Origin: Pseudomonadota bacterium
Lineage (GTDB): Bacteria; Pseudomonadota; Alphaproteobacteria; Ferrovibrionales; Ferrovibrionaceae
Assembly (NCBI GenBank): GCA_023434425.1
Contig: JAEYSS010000052.1
Span: 1 to 38,156 of the forward strand
Reading direction: 5' to 3'
DNA length: 38,156 bases
Shown piece by piece: positions 1 to 7,082 of this stretch. The position numbers and the translations under genes are program-made. The first letter of the stretch is position 1; every line of letters begins with the position of its first letter. The notes under the pieces were generated by a model. That model saw only the letters and a program-made list of their open reading frames with translations, ran no database searches and was not told the origin of the DNA.

Positions 1-115
1 ACCTGAGTCATGCGCTTGAAAAAGCGGGCTGATCCGGTGTTGCCAATATGCCACAGCCGGGCATTATCGGCTCGCCCCCCGGGATGAAGACGTGCGGTGG
101 GCGTTCGGTCGCTGG

Positions 116-189
116 TATATTGCCCCCCGGTTGAGGCGTGCGAAGCCGCGGGGCGCGGCTCAAAAGATTCTTTGTCTGAGGAGATTCCC
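116..189 (+). promoter_or_regulatory. Leader of the OmpA-like gene: possible -10, hairpin, RBS
   Basis: A TATATT hexamer at 116-121 could be a -10 box; no convincing -35 is visible. A 7-bp stem (144-150 with 154-160, loop ggg) lies in the untranslated leader, and a GAGGAG ribosome-binding sequence precedes the ATG at 190. Positions 1-115 show no gene that I can support. Confidence 0.35.
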
Positions 190-1245
190 ATGAATATTCG
201 TGTCGCTCTGCTGACTGCTGCCGCTGCTGCGGCCCTGGTGTCGGCTCCGGCATTTGCGCAGGCCAGCGGCCCCTATGTCGGCATTGGTGCCGGCGCCTCC
301 TGGTTCGAGGATGCCGATGTCAAAGGTGCCGGCGCGATCACCACGCTCGAATTCGATACCGGCTGGGCCGGCGTGCTGAAGGGTGGTTATGCGTTCGGCA
401 ATGGCTGGCGCTCGGAACTCGAACTTGGCTACAACAGCTGGGACGTCGACAGCGCCAATGGCGGCGCCACGTCCAGCGGCGATGCCAAGATGTACAGCGC
501 ATTCGCCAACGTTCTGTATGATTTTATGCCGGCGAGCAACTGGAGCCCGTATCTCGGTCTGGGCCTCGGCTACGCCAGGCTGTCCACCGACGCCACCGTG
601 AACACCACCGTGGTCGATGACAACGATAACACCTGGGCGGCCCAGGGTATTGCCGGTCTGTGGTATGCCCTGGACAACAACTGGCTGCTGAGCGCCGATT
701 ATCGCTACCAGCATCTCGGCGATACCAAGTTCTCCACCAGCACGGCTGGCGTCACCGTCGATGGCGGCAACCAGATCCACACCGTGATGCTGGGCCTGAC
801 CTACCGCTTCGGCGCTCCGGCCAAGCCGATGCCGGCCGCCACCCCGGTTGCCGCTCCGGCCCCGGCCCCGGCGCCTGCCCCGGCTGCGGCTCCGGCCCCG
901 GCTCCGCGTGCACCTGAGACCTACATCGTGTTCTTCGCCTTCGACAAGTCGGACATCAGCCCGGTTGCCTCGCAGGTGCTCGATCGCGCCGTGGCCGACT
1001 TCCGCGCCACCGGTTCGACCAACGTGCGGATCGAAGGCAACGCCGACCGCTCGGGCAGCAATACCTACAACCAGCGCCTGTCGCAGCGCCGCGCCGACGC
1101 GGTTGCCGCCTACCTGCGCAGCAAGGGTATCGGTGCTGGTGCGATCCAGACGACGGCCAACGGCGAAGACAAGCCGCGTGTCCCGACCGCCGACGGCGTC
1201 CGCAACGACGAGAACCGCAACGCGCAGATCTTCCTGCGCAAGTAA
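190..1245 (+). CDS. OmpA-family outer membrane protein (beta-barrel plus peptidoglycan-binding domain)
   Basis: Predicted 351-residue outer membrane porin-like protein that tethers the outer membrane to peptidoglycan. Residues 1-23 are a signal peptide ending in AFA before the mature Gln-Ala. Residues 26-208 form an eight-strand OmpA/OprF-type barrel with alternating aromatic and glycine residues. Residues 209-243 are a Pro/Ala hinge. Residues 244-351 are an OmpA C-terminal domain in which D286 and R301 match the spacing of the peptidoglycan-binding Asp/Arg pair of E. coli OmpA (D271/R286), although the usual H/Y-T before the Asp is N-A here. The ATG at 190 was chosen over an upstream in-frame GTG because it follows a GAGGAG sequence and starts the signal peptide directly. 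A rho-independent terminator follows, so the gene is probably monocistronic. Confidence 0.92.
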   Translation: MNIRVALLTAAAAAALVSAPAFAQASGPYVGIGAGASWFEDADVKGAGAITTLEFDTGWAGVLKGGYAFGNGWRSELELGYNSWDVDSANGGATSSGDAKMYSAFANVLYDFMPASNWSPYLGLGLGYARLSTDATVNTTVVDDNDNTWAAQGIAGLWYALDNNWLLSADYRYQHLGDTKFSTSTAGVTVDGGNQIHTVMLGLTYRFGAPAKPMPAATPVAAPAPAPAPAPAAAPAPAPRAPETYIVFFAFDKSDISPVASQVLDRAVADFRATGSTNVRIEGNADRSGSNTYNQRLSQRRADAVAAYLRSKGIGAGAIQTTANGEDKPRVPTADGVRNDENRNAQIFLRK

Positions 1246-1268
1246 GCGACCAGTCATACGACTGCGGC

Positions 1269-1302
1269 ACGGCCGCCCCTTGCGGGGCGGCCGTTGCTTT
1301 TT
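1269..1302 (+). terminator. Rho-independent terminator after the OmpA-like gene
   Basis: An 11-bp GC-rich stem (1269-1279 with 1284-1294, loop ttgc) is followed by a run of five T at 1298-1302. It lies 24 bases past the stop codon. Confidence 0.85.
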
Positions 1303-1350
1303 GGAGCTCACGCGCCGGGAGGGTTCACGCGACTGGACCGGCCGCTTGGC

Positions 1351-1378
1351 TGGACATTCGGCCGCCGGCTCCTAATAT
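1351..1378 (+). promoter_or_regulatory. Possible sigma-70-type promoter for apaG
   Basis: TGGACA at 1351-1356 and TAATAT at 1373-1378 are separated by 16 bases. Downstream, the leader contains an inverted repeat (1399-1405 with 1417-1423). The rest of the 1303-1446 gap shows no gene. Confidence 0.4.
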
Positions 1379-1446
1379 CCTAGGCAGGACAAGGGCCTGG
1401 GCTCCGCCATGGGTTGGGAGCCCCGGATACGGGTTGGGTGACGGCC

Positions 1447-1854
1447 ATGGCCAGCAAGAGCATGTACAGCAAGACGACGCACGATATCTCGGTCACGGTA
1501 CAGCCGATGTATCTCGACGAGCAGTCTTCGCCGGACGAGAACTATTTCGTCTGGGCCTACAATGTGAAGATCGAGAATAGCGGCGCCGGCACCGTGCAGC
1601 TGCGCAGCCGCTACTGGAAGATCACCGATGCGCGCGGCCGCGTGCAGGAAGTCCGCGGTCCCGGCGTGGTCGGTGAGCAGCCGGTGCTGGGGCCGGGCGA
1701 CAGTTTCGAATATACCAGCGGCACGCCGCTGCCCACTTCGTCGGGATTCATGGTTGGCGCCTATCAGATGGTGAACGAAGCCGGCGAGCAGTTCGACGTG
1801 GCGATCCCGGCTTTCTCGCTCGACAGCCCGCACGAAGCCCGCCGCCTGAATTGA
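1447..1854 (+). CDS. apaG: ApaG family protein
   Basis: A 135-residue protein that is essentially one ApaG domain (fibronectin-type beta sandwich, DUF525). Recognisable family stretches are the QSSPDENYFVWAYNVKIEN region, RSRYWKITDARG, GPGVVGEQPVLGPG and FEYTSGTPL. ApaG is historically linked to cobalt/magnesium resistance and diadenosine tetraphosphate phenotypes; its biochemical role is not settled. The start could equally be the ATG at 1462, which gives MYSKTT and matches the usual family N-terminus; neither ATG has a strong ribosome-binding site. It is followed 91 bases later by folE on the same strand, so the two may be co-transcribed. Confidence 0.9.
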   Translation: MASKSMYSKTTHDISVTVQPMYLDEQSSPDENYFVWAYNVKIENSGAGTVQLRSRYWKITDARGRVQEVRGPGVVGEQPVLGPGDSFEYTSGTPLPTSSGFMVGAYQMVNEAGEQFDVAIPAFSLDSPHEARRLN

Positions 1855-1945
1855 TCCCCCCGACACTGGGCGACCCACTTTACCGATGGCGAGGCTGAGC
1901 TATATCAGGCCTGCCCGTGACAAGGATTTTCCGGAGGAAGTTGCC

Positions 1946-2557
1946 GTGAGCGAGAAGACCAAGATCCAGCGTCCCAGCCGCGCCGAAGCCGAAGAGGCGG
2001 TGCGCACGCTGATCCGCTGGGCCGGTGACGACCCGACCCGCGAAGGCCTGCGCGGTACGCCCGACCGCGTGGTGCGCTCCTATAACGAATTCTTCGCCGG
2101 CTACGAGGAAGACCCCGTCGCCCTGCTGGAACGTACCTTCGAGGAGATCGAGGGTTACGACGAGATGGTGGTGCTGCGCGACATCCGCATGGAAAGCCAT
2201 TGCGAGCATCATATGGTGCCGATCATCGGCAAGGCGCATGTCGCCTATCTTCCCGGCAGGCGCGTGGTTGGTATTTCCAAGCTGGCCCGTGTGGTCGAGG
2301 TCTATGCCAAGCGCCTGCAGATCCAGGAAAAGCTCACCGCCCAGGTTGCCAACACGCTGCAGGAGGTGCTGCAGCCGCGCGGCGTCGCCGTGGTGATGGA
2401 GGCGGGCCATCAATGCATGACCACGCGTGGCGTGCACAAGCATGGTGTCACCATGGTCACCAGCCGTATGCTGGGCGCTTTCCGCGACGACCCGCGCACC
2501 CGCCACGAATTCCTCACCATGATTGGTGGTGGCTCGGCCCGCGGCATGGATGACTGA
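1946..2557 (+). CDS. folE: GTP cyclohydrolase I
   Basis: A 203-residue homologue of FolE, which converts GTP to 7,8-dihydroneopterin triphosphate, the first step of tetrahydrofolate synthesis. The zinc ligands are visible as C86 and H89 (in ESHCEHHMVP) and C157 (in GHQCMTTRG), with the same spacing as C110/H113/C181 of the E. coli enzyme. The GTP-binding and catalytic stretch SKLARVVEVYAKRLQIQE is intact. I chose the GTG at 1946 because GGAGGA at 1933-1938 sits seven bases upstream; an in-frame start at 1886 would add 20 residues not expected for the family. This is the classical zinc-dependent FolE, not the FolE2 type. Confidence 0.96.
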   Translation: MSEKTKIQRPSRAEAEEAVRTLIRWAGDDPTREGLRGTPDRVVRSYNEFFAGYEEDPVALLERTFEEIEGYDEMVVLRDIRMESHCEHHMVPIIGKAHVAYLPGRRVVGISKLARVVEVYAKRLQIQEKLTAQVANTLQEVLQPRGVAVVMEAGHQCMTTRGVHKHGVTMVTSRMLGAFRDDPRTRHEFLTMIGGGSARGMDD

Positions 2558-2616
2558 ACCAATTGCGCAAATGCTTCGTCGTTGACCGGCGAAGCGCACG
2601 GCCCTAAACCGGAAAC

Positions 2617-3813
2617 ATGACATCTCCTAGCCAGGCCTCGCTCGACTGGATCGCCCGGCTGGTCGGTTTCGATACCACCAGCAGGCTTTCCAACCTCAAC
2701 CTGATCGACGACATTGCCGCCTATCTGGCGCAGCATGGCGTCGCGTCGGAGAAAATCTTCGATGCCACCGGCAAGAAGGCCAATCTCTACGCCACGATCG
2801 GGCCGAAGGATGTCGGCGGCATCGTGCTGTCGGGTCATACCGACGTCGTGCCGGTCGACGGCCAGCCCTGGACCAGCGATCCTTTCAAGGTGATCCAGCG
2901 CGGCGAGCGGCTGTTCGGCCGCGGCACGTCCGACATGAAAAGCTTCATCGCGCTCTGCATGGCGCTGCTGCCAGAAATGCTGGAAAAGCCGCTCAGTGTG
3001 CCGCTGCATTTCGCCTTCTCCTACGACGAGGAAGTCGGCTGCATCGGCGTGCACGGTATTGTCGAATTCATCAATCGCGGCGGCCCGATGCCCAAGCTCG
3101 CCATTATCGGCGAGCCGACCGACATGCAGGTGGTGAATGCGCATAAGAGCGTCTGCGCCTGCAACACCACTGTGCGCGGTTTCGAGGCGCATTCCTCGGC
3201 GACACATCAGGGCGTCAATGCCATCCAGATGGCGGCCGAGCTGATCGCCGAGATGAACCGAATCCAGGTGGAGTATCAGCAGCCGCAGCATCAGGATACC
3301 CGCTTCGAGCCGCCGTTCACCACCATCACGGTGGGCGAAATCCATGGCGGCACGGCGCGCAACATTCTCGCCCGTGAATGCAGGGTGGTGTGGGATATCC
3401 GCAGCGTGAAGCCCGAGCATGACACCGTCATCCTCGATCGTGTGAAGCGCTATGCTGCCGAAGAACTCGAGCCGCGGATGAAAAAGATCCGCCCGGAGAC
3501 CGGCATCGATACCGAGATGGTGGCCTTTGCGCCGGGATTGATGCCGTCCGAGCGCAATCCGGCCGAAACGCTGGCGCTGAAGCTGGCCGGCCAGAACCAG
3601 ACCCATGCGGTCTCCTACGGTACGGAGGCCGGCATTTTCCAGATCGGCGGCGTGCCGGCGGTGGTTTGTGGCCCGGGCAATATCCGCGAGGCGCACAAGC
3701 CGGACGAATATATCGAGATCAGCCAGGTGGCCGAGGGCGAGGCGTTCCTGCGTCGCCTGATCGCCTTCTGCCGCGAGCCCGGCAGCCGCTCATTCCTGGA
3801 GCAGGCGGCGTAA
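2617..3813 (+). CDS. argE: Acetylornithine deacetylase (M20 peptidase family)
   Basis: A 398-residue protein that should hydrolyse N-acetyl-L-ornithine to ornithine and acetate in arginine synthesis. It has the dinuclear zinc site of the M20 family: H74 and D76 (SGHTDVVPVDGQ), bridging D106 (GRGTSDMKS), catalytic E138 and ligand E139 (YDEEVG), E166 (GEPTD) and a C-terminal His in AHKPDEY. The dimerisation (lid) domain lies between about residues 180 and 295. Length and motifs match proteobacterial ArgE better than DapE, which lacks the long N-terminal and YGTEAGIFQ stretches. Its 3' end overlaps the convergent hutF gene by 24 bases. Related family members can act on other N-acyl amino acids, so the substrate is a family inference. 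Confidence 0.88.
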   Translation: MTSPSQASLDWIARLVGFDTTSRLSNLNLIDDIAAYLAQHGVASEKIFDATGKKANLYATIGPKDVGGIVLSGHTDVVPVDGQPWTSDPFKVIQRGERLFGRGTSDMKSFIALCMALLPEMLEKPLSVPLHFAFSYDEEVGCIGVHGIVEFINRGGPMPKLAIIGEPTDMQVVNAHKSVCACNTTVRGFEAHSSATHQGVNAIQMAAELIAEMNRIQVEYQQPQHQDTRFEPPFTTITVGEIHGGTARNILARECRVVWDIRSVKPEHDTVILDRVKRYAAEELEPRMKKIRPETGIDTEMVAFAPGLMPSERNPAETLALKLAGQNQTHAVSYGTEAGIFQIGGVPAVVCGPGNIREAHKPDEYIEISQVAEGEAFLRRLIAFCREPGSRSFLEQAA

Positions 3814-5184
3814 CGTTCCCGCATGCTGCGCGGCGAGTTGCTCGCTGCGGACATGGTGGCCATTCTCCACCACGCGCGTGCCGGCGACATAGACGTCGCG
3901 AATGGCAGAGCGCGTCTGGTTCGAAAAGATCCAGGCATCCAGCGCCCTGTCGCCCGAGCGGCTGCTCATGCAAGGCGCGTCCCGATCCAGCAAAATGAAA
4001 TCGGCGCGATGGCCCGGAGCGATGGCGCCCATCGGCTGGCCGAGCGCCTGCGCGCCGCCTTTCAACGCAGCTTCATAGAGGCGTCGGCCAGTCGAGCGAT
4101 CCGCCCCACCGGCCAGCAGCGTGCGGCTGCGATGCGCGAGGCGCTGGCCGTATTCCAGTAGCCGCAGGTCTTCCGCCACAGAGACGCTGATATGGCTGTC
4201 AGAGCCGATGCCGATGCGACCGCCGGCCGCCATGTAGTCCACCGCCGGGAAGATACCGTCGCCCAGATTGGCCTCGGTGGTGGGGCAGAGGCCGGCGACG
4301 GCCTTGGACTCGGCCAGCCGTCGAGTCTCACCGGCATCCAGATGCGTGGCATGCACCAGGCACCAGCGCCCATTTACAACTGGACCGTTGACGATGCCCT
4401 GATCCAGCAGCCACTGCACCGGCCGCTTTCCGCTCCAGGCCAGGCAGTCGTCCACCTCGGCGGTCTGCTCGGCGATGTGGATATGGATTGGCGCGGCATC
4501 GTCGATGCCATCGAGAGCTGCGATGCCATCGCGCAGCAATTCGGGTGTGACCGCACGCAGGCTGTGCGGCGCGATGCCAAGCCGGCGATCGCTGCGGTTC
4601 TGCATCTGCGGTGCCAGCGCCTGCAGCAGGCGGGCATAAGCCTCGGCATCATGCAGGAAGCGGCGCTGGCGTTCCTGCGGTTCCCTGGCGCCAAAGCCGC
4701 CATAGCGATACAGCACCGGCAGATGCGTCAAACCAATACCGGCGGTATCGGCAGCCGACAGAATGCGTCGGCTCAGTTCGGCCGGGTCGGCATAAGGCGC
4801 GCCGCCGGGCTGGTGATGCAGGTAGTGGAATTCGGCCACGGCCGTATAGCCGGCTTCCAGCATTTCGGCATAAAGCTGGCCGGCGATGGCCTCGACATCC
4901 TCTGGCGTCAGCTTCGCCGCGAAGCGATACATGATTTCGCGCCAGGTCCAGAAACTGTCGTTGCCGGGCCCGCTGCGTTCGGCCAGCCCCGCCATGGCGC
5001 GCTGGAAGGCATGGCTGTGCAGGTTGGGCATGCCGGGCAGCACAGGGCCGTCGAGTAAATTCGCAGCCGCATCGCTCACTTTCGGCGTCGTCTTGGCGAT
5101 CAGGCCAGCCGCATCCACACTGACCAGCACATTATCGTGCCAGCCATCAGGCAGCAGAGCCTGACGCAACAGAAAGCGGCGCAT
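3790..5184 (-). CDS. hutF: Formimidoylglutamate deiminase
   Basis: A 464-residue amidohydrolase that should convert N-formimidoyl-L-glutamate to N-formyl-L-glutamate and ammonia in the five-step histidine degradation route. Metal ligands of the amidohydrolase barrel are visible: H56 and H58 (PNLHSHAFQRAMAG), His residues in HIHIAEQ and HATHLD, and Asp in GSDSHISVS. The FWTWREIMYRF and HYLHHQPGG stretches are typical of HutF rather than of chlorohydrolases. The start at 5184 follows GGAGAT at a good distance; an ATG-like start nine codons upstream would read through the inverted repeat. hutI lies about 22 kb away at 27833, and hutH, hutU and hutG are not in the window. Confidence 0.93.
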   Translation of the reverse strand: MRRFLLRQALLPDGWHDNVLVSVDAAGLIAKTTPKVSDAAANLLDGPVLPGMPNLHSHAFQRAMAGLAERSGPGNDSFWTWREIMYRFAAKLTPEDVEAIAGQLYAEMLEAGYTAVAEFHYLHHQPGGAPYADPAELSRRILSAADTAGIGLTHLPVLYRYGGFGAREPQERQRRFLHDAEAYARLLQALAPQMQNRSDRRLGIAPHSLRAVTPELLRDGIAALDGIDDAAPIHIHIAEQTAEVDDCLAWSGKRPVQWLLDQGIVNGPVVNGRWCLVHATHLDAGETRRLAESKAVAGLCPTTEANLGDGIFPAVDYMAAGGRIGIGSDSHISVSVAEDLRLLEYGQRLAHRSRTLLAGGADRSTGRRLYEAALKGGAQALGQPMGAIAPGHRADFILLDRDAPCMSSRSGDRALDAWIFSNQTRSAIRDVYVAGTRVVENGHHVRSEQLAAQHAGTLRRLLQE

Positions 5185-5194
5185 GACGGTATCT

Positions 5195-5216
5195 CCAACT
5201 TGTAAAACCAAGTTGG
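5195..5216 (-). promoter_or_regulatory. Perfect inverted repeat overlapping the hutF ribosome-binding site; possible operator
   Basis: CCAACTTG and CAAGTTGG are perfect 8-bp arms around a 6-base spacer. The left arm overlaps the hutF ribosome-binding sequence (5191-5196). A repressor bound here, for example a GntR-family HutC, or an mRNA hairpin could block hutF expression. The spacing is not the textbook HutC operator, so the identity of the binder is open. Confidence 0.5.
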
Positions 5217-5266
5217 CAGAAATCGGCTTTCCCCGAAAGTGGCGGCGCGCTCGCGCGTCGGGCCGG

Positions 5267-5968
5267 TTAGGTTACTGCTCCGATCGGCGGCACATAAATC
5301 CGGGTGCGATCCCGCACCAGCTGAACGCCAGGCGTGTTCTCGGCCAGCACCCTGAGAGCCTTCTTCTGCGCGTCGGAACTGACGAAACCAGTCAGCTCGA
5401 CGATACCGTCATGAACATGGGTGTTGACCAGTTGCATCTTGGCCCAGCTCTCGTCCGCCATCCGGTCGGTCAGCGACTGGCGGATACTGTCATCCGATCT
5501 GCCGGTGACGGCACCGGCTGCCGCTGCATATGTTTTGACAATGGCGCGCACGATGTCGGCGCGGCTGATAATGCCGGCCAGTTTTTCGCCGCGCAGAACG
5601 ACAAGGCGCTTGATCCTGTGTTTGTCCAGCAGCTCCGCCGCACGCGCCAGATTTTCATCCTCGGCCACTGTCACCAGGTCCCGGCTCATGATGTCGGAAA
5701 CCTTCCGGGCACCTTGCCGCACAAATTCGCGTGCCAGGGTAGTATCGGTTTCGAATAGTGCGGACCACCAGGAATGTCGACGCTCGGTCTTGATTTCCGC
5801 ACGATGCAGAAGGTCGGCCTCACTGACCACGCCGACTACCACGCCATGGCTGTCGAGAACCGGAACCCCGCTAATCTTCTTCTCTGCGAAGAGCCTGGCA
5901 ACCTCCGCAACGGTCGTGTCTGTGGTAACGGTCGCGACGTTCCTCGTCATGATTTCGCCAACCAGCAT
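5267..5968 (-). CDS. CBS-pair and BON domain protein
   Basis: A 233-residue cytoplasmic protein. Two CBS domains lie at about residues 4-56 (IMTRNVATVTTDTTVAEVA) and 90-146 (IMSRDLVTVAEDENLARAA); such pairs bind adenine nucleotides and sense energy state. A BON domain follows at about 160-226 (VHDGIVELTGFVSSDAQK), a fold linked to binding at membranes or other hydrophobic surfaces. The start at 5968 was preferred to an ATG four codons upstream because GGAGGA then falls at the right spacing. A FixK-type box and a perfect TATAAT precede it, so it is probably induced under low oxygen. Target and ligand are unknown. Confidence 0.88.
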   Translation of the reverse strand: MLVGEIMTRNVATVTTDTTVAEVARLFAEKKISGVPVLDSHGVVVGVVSEADLLHRAEIKTERRHSWWSALFETDTTLAREFVRQGARKVSDIMSRDLVTVAEDENLARAAELLDKHRIKRLVVLRGEKLAGIISRADIVRAIVKTYAAAAGAVTGRSDDSIRQSLTDRMADESWAKMQLVNTHVHDGIVELTGFVSSDAQKKALRVLAENTPGVQLVRDRTRIYVPPIGAVT

Positions 5969-5994
5969 GATATCCTCCATCAGCAGATGGTAAA

Positions 5995-6035
5995 ATTATA
6001 TGGCATCTGGCCGGGCGGGATTTGATCCAGATTAA
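5995..6035 (-). promoter_or_regulatory. FixK/FNR-type promoter of the CBS-BON gene
   Basis: TTGATCCAGATTAA at 6022-6035 is a TTGA-N6-TCAA box with one mismatch. On the minus strand TATAAT (6000-5995) starts 28.5 bases from the box centre, which places the box near -41 as in class II activated promoters. The leader would be about 20 bases. Confidence 0.7.
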
Positions 6036-6064
6036 AATCTGGAAGAATCTGTGGTCTTTGAACG

Positions 6065-6892
6065 TCAACTCGACATCAGCACCGGCAAGGTCATGCTGTC
6101 GAGAACGGTCTCGGAAACGCCGCCCAGGATCATCTCCTTGACGCGGCTGTGGCCGTAGATGCCCATCACCAGCAACTCGGCGCCTTCATCCGCCAGGGTC
6201 GACAGCAGCACCTCTCCTTCCTCGATATCTGCCACGCTCACCTGTTTGACACGGGCGGAAACGCCGTGATGGTCCAGGTTGACGGCAAGTGCCGCTCCGG
6301 TGGCAGCCGCGTCAGCAGACGGATTGATGTTCAGGATCACCACGGATTTCGCGGGCTGCAGCAGCGGCAGGGCGTCGTGCGCCGCGCGCGCCGCCTCGCG
6401 GCTGCCGTTCCAGGCGATAACAACGGTGCGGGGACGTGTCGGATACTGTCCGGTATAGGGAATGCCAAGCACGGGACGACCCATCGCCAGCGTGAGAGCA
6501 CCCAGCGGCACGCCGACGCCACGGTCGAGATCGGAATTCTCCGGATGCGGCTGGCCGGCGATGACAAGATCGCAGCTGCGGCCGAGCAGGGGCAGAATAT
6601 CCAGCGCACGCTGCTCGCTCGCAATCCACCGGATCGGGATGCCGGCGCGGCTGGCCTCACGTTCCGCGACGGCCTTTGCGCCGTCGGCCGCTGCGCGGGC
6701 TTCTTCAATATGCTGCTGGTAATACTCCGCTGGTATGTATTCCATACCATAGGGCAACGGCTGCAATGGTGTCAGAGTATAGGCAGCGGTCAGGCTGGCA
6801 CTGAACTGCGCGGCGAGGTCGGCGGCGAACCTGGCCTTCTCTTCGACCCTTCCGTCGTCGGAAAGATGGAGCAGGATATCCTTGTATGGCAT
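6065..6892 (-). CDS. Tandem-domain universal stress protein
   Basis: A 275-residue protein made of two UspA domains (about residues 1-147 and 155-275). The second domain carries the ATP-binding signature MGIYGHSRVKEMILGGVSETVL (G-x2-G-x9-G-S/T type). The first domain lacks a clear copy. Tandem Usp proteins are commonly induced by oxygen limitation and growth arrest; the exact role is unknown. GGAGG five bases before the ATG supports the start. The gene reads leftward toward the CBS-BON gene but that gene has its own promoter. A FixK-type box lies 60 bases upstream of the start. Confidence 0.9.
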   Translation of the reverse strand: MPYKDILLHLSDDGRVEEKARFAADLAAQFSASLTAAYTLTPLQPLPYGMEYIPAEYYQQHIEEARAAADGAKAVAEREASRAGIPIRWIASEQRALDILPLLGRSCDLVIAGQPHPENSDLDRGVGVPLGALTLAMGRPVLGIPYTGQYPTRPRTVVIAWNGSREAARAAHDALPLLQPAKSVVILNINPSADAAATGAALAVNLDHHGVSARVKQVSVADIEEGEVLLSTLADEGAELLVMGIYGHSRVKEMILGGVSETVLDSMTLPVLMSS

Positions 6893-6945
6893 GGGTGCCT
6901 CCTATCGGTCGGCGACAAGGGCATCATGATCGGGTGGCTTTCTCA

Positions 6946-6959
6946 TTGAACTGGATCAA
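6946..6959 (-). promoter_or_regulatory. FixK/FNR-type box, probably for the universal stress gene
   Basis: TTGAACTGGATCAA fits TTGA-N6-TCAA perfectly. Its centre lies 60 bases upstream of the universal stress gene start. No strong -10 is seen at the expected distance (CATGAT at 6928-6923 is about four bases too close), so the assignment of direction rests on position. Confidence 0.6.
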
Positions 6960-6993
6960 ACCCGGCCCCGGGAAAACCGCTCCGGTTTCACCT

Positions 6994-7007
6994 TTGATCC
7001 GGATCAA
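6994..7007 (+). promoter_or_regulatory. Perfectly palindromic FixK/FNR-type box, probably for the P-type ATPase gene
   Basis: TTGATCCGGATCAA is a perfect 14-base palindrome and matches the FNR consensus TTGAT-N4-ATCAA exactly. It lies 48 bases from the box at 6946-6959, one for each of the two divergent genes. The -10 element expected near 7029-7035 is weak (AACACT). Confidence 0.65.
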
Positions 7008-7082
7008 GGCCGTGTGCGGCCGGATCGCAACACTGTGGGAGGACAGGCGGGTGAGTGTGCGGAGACAAATGAGTTGACCGAC

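Noticed and set aside
840..915. Repeat array or CRISPR-like structure
   Set aside because: It is codon repetition from the Pro/Ala hinge of the OmpA-like protein, with no spacers.
160..1311. Long open frame antisense to the OmpA-like gene
   Set aside because: No domain or plausible start; it mirrors a GC-rich coding strand with a real signal peptide and OmpA domain.
2410..3696. Long open frame antisense to folE and argE
   Set aside because: His/Arg-rich translation without family motifs, fully covered by two well-supported genes.
5217..5266. Attachment site or direct repeat at the left edge of the island
   Set aside because: I compared it by eye with 25955-26043 and saw no shared core; no integrase gene is present.
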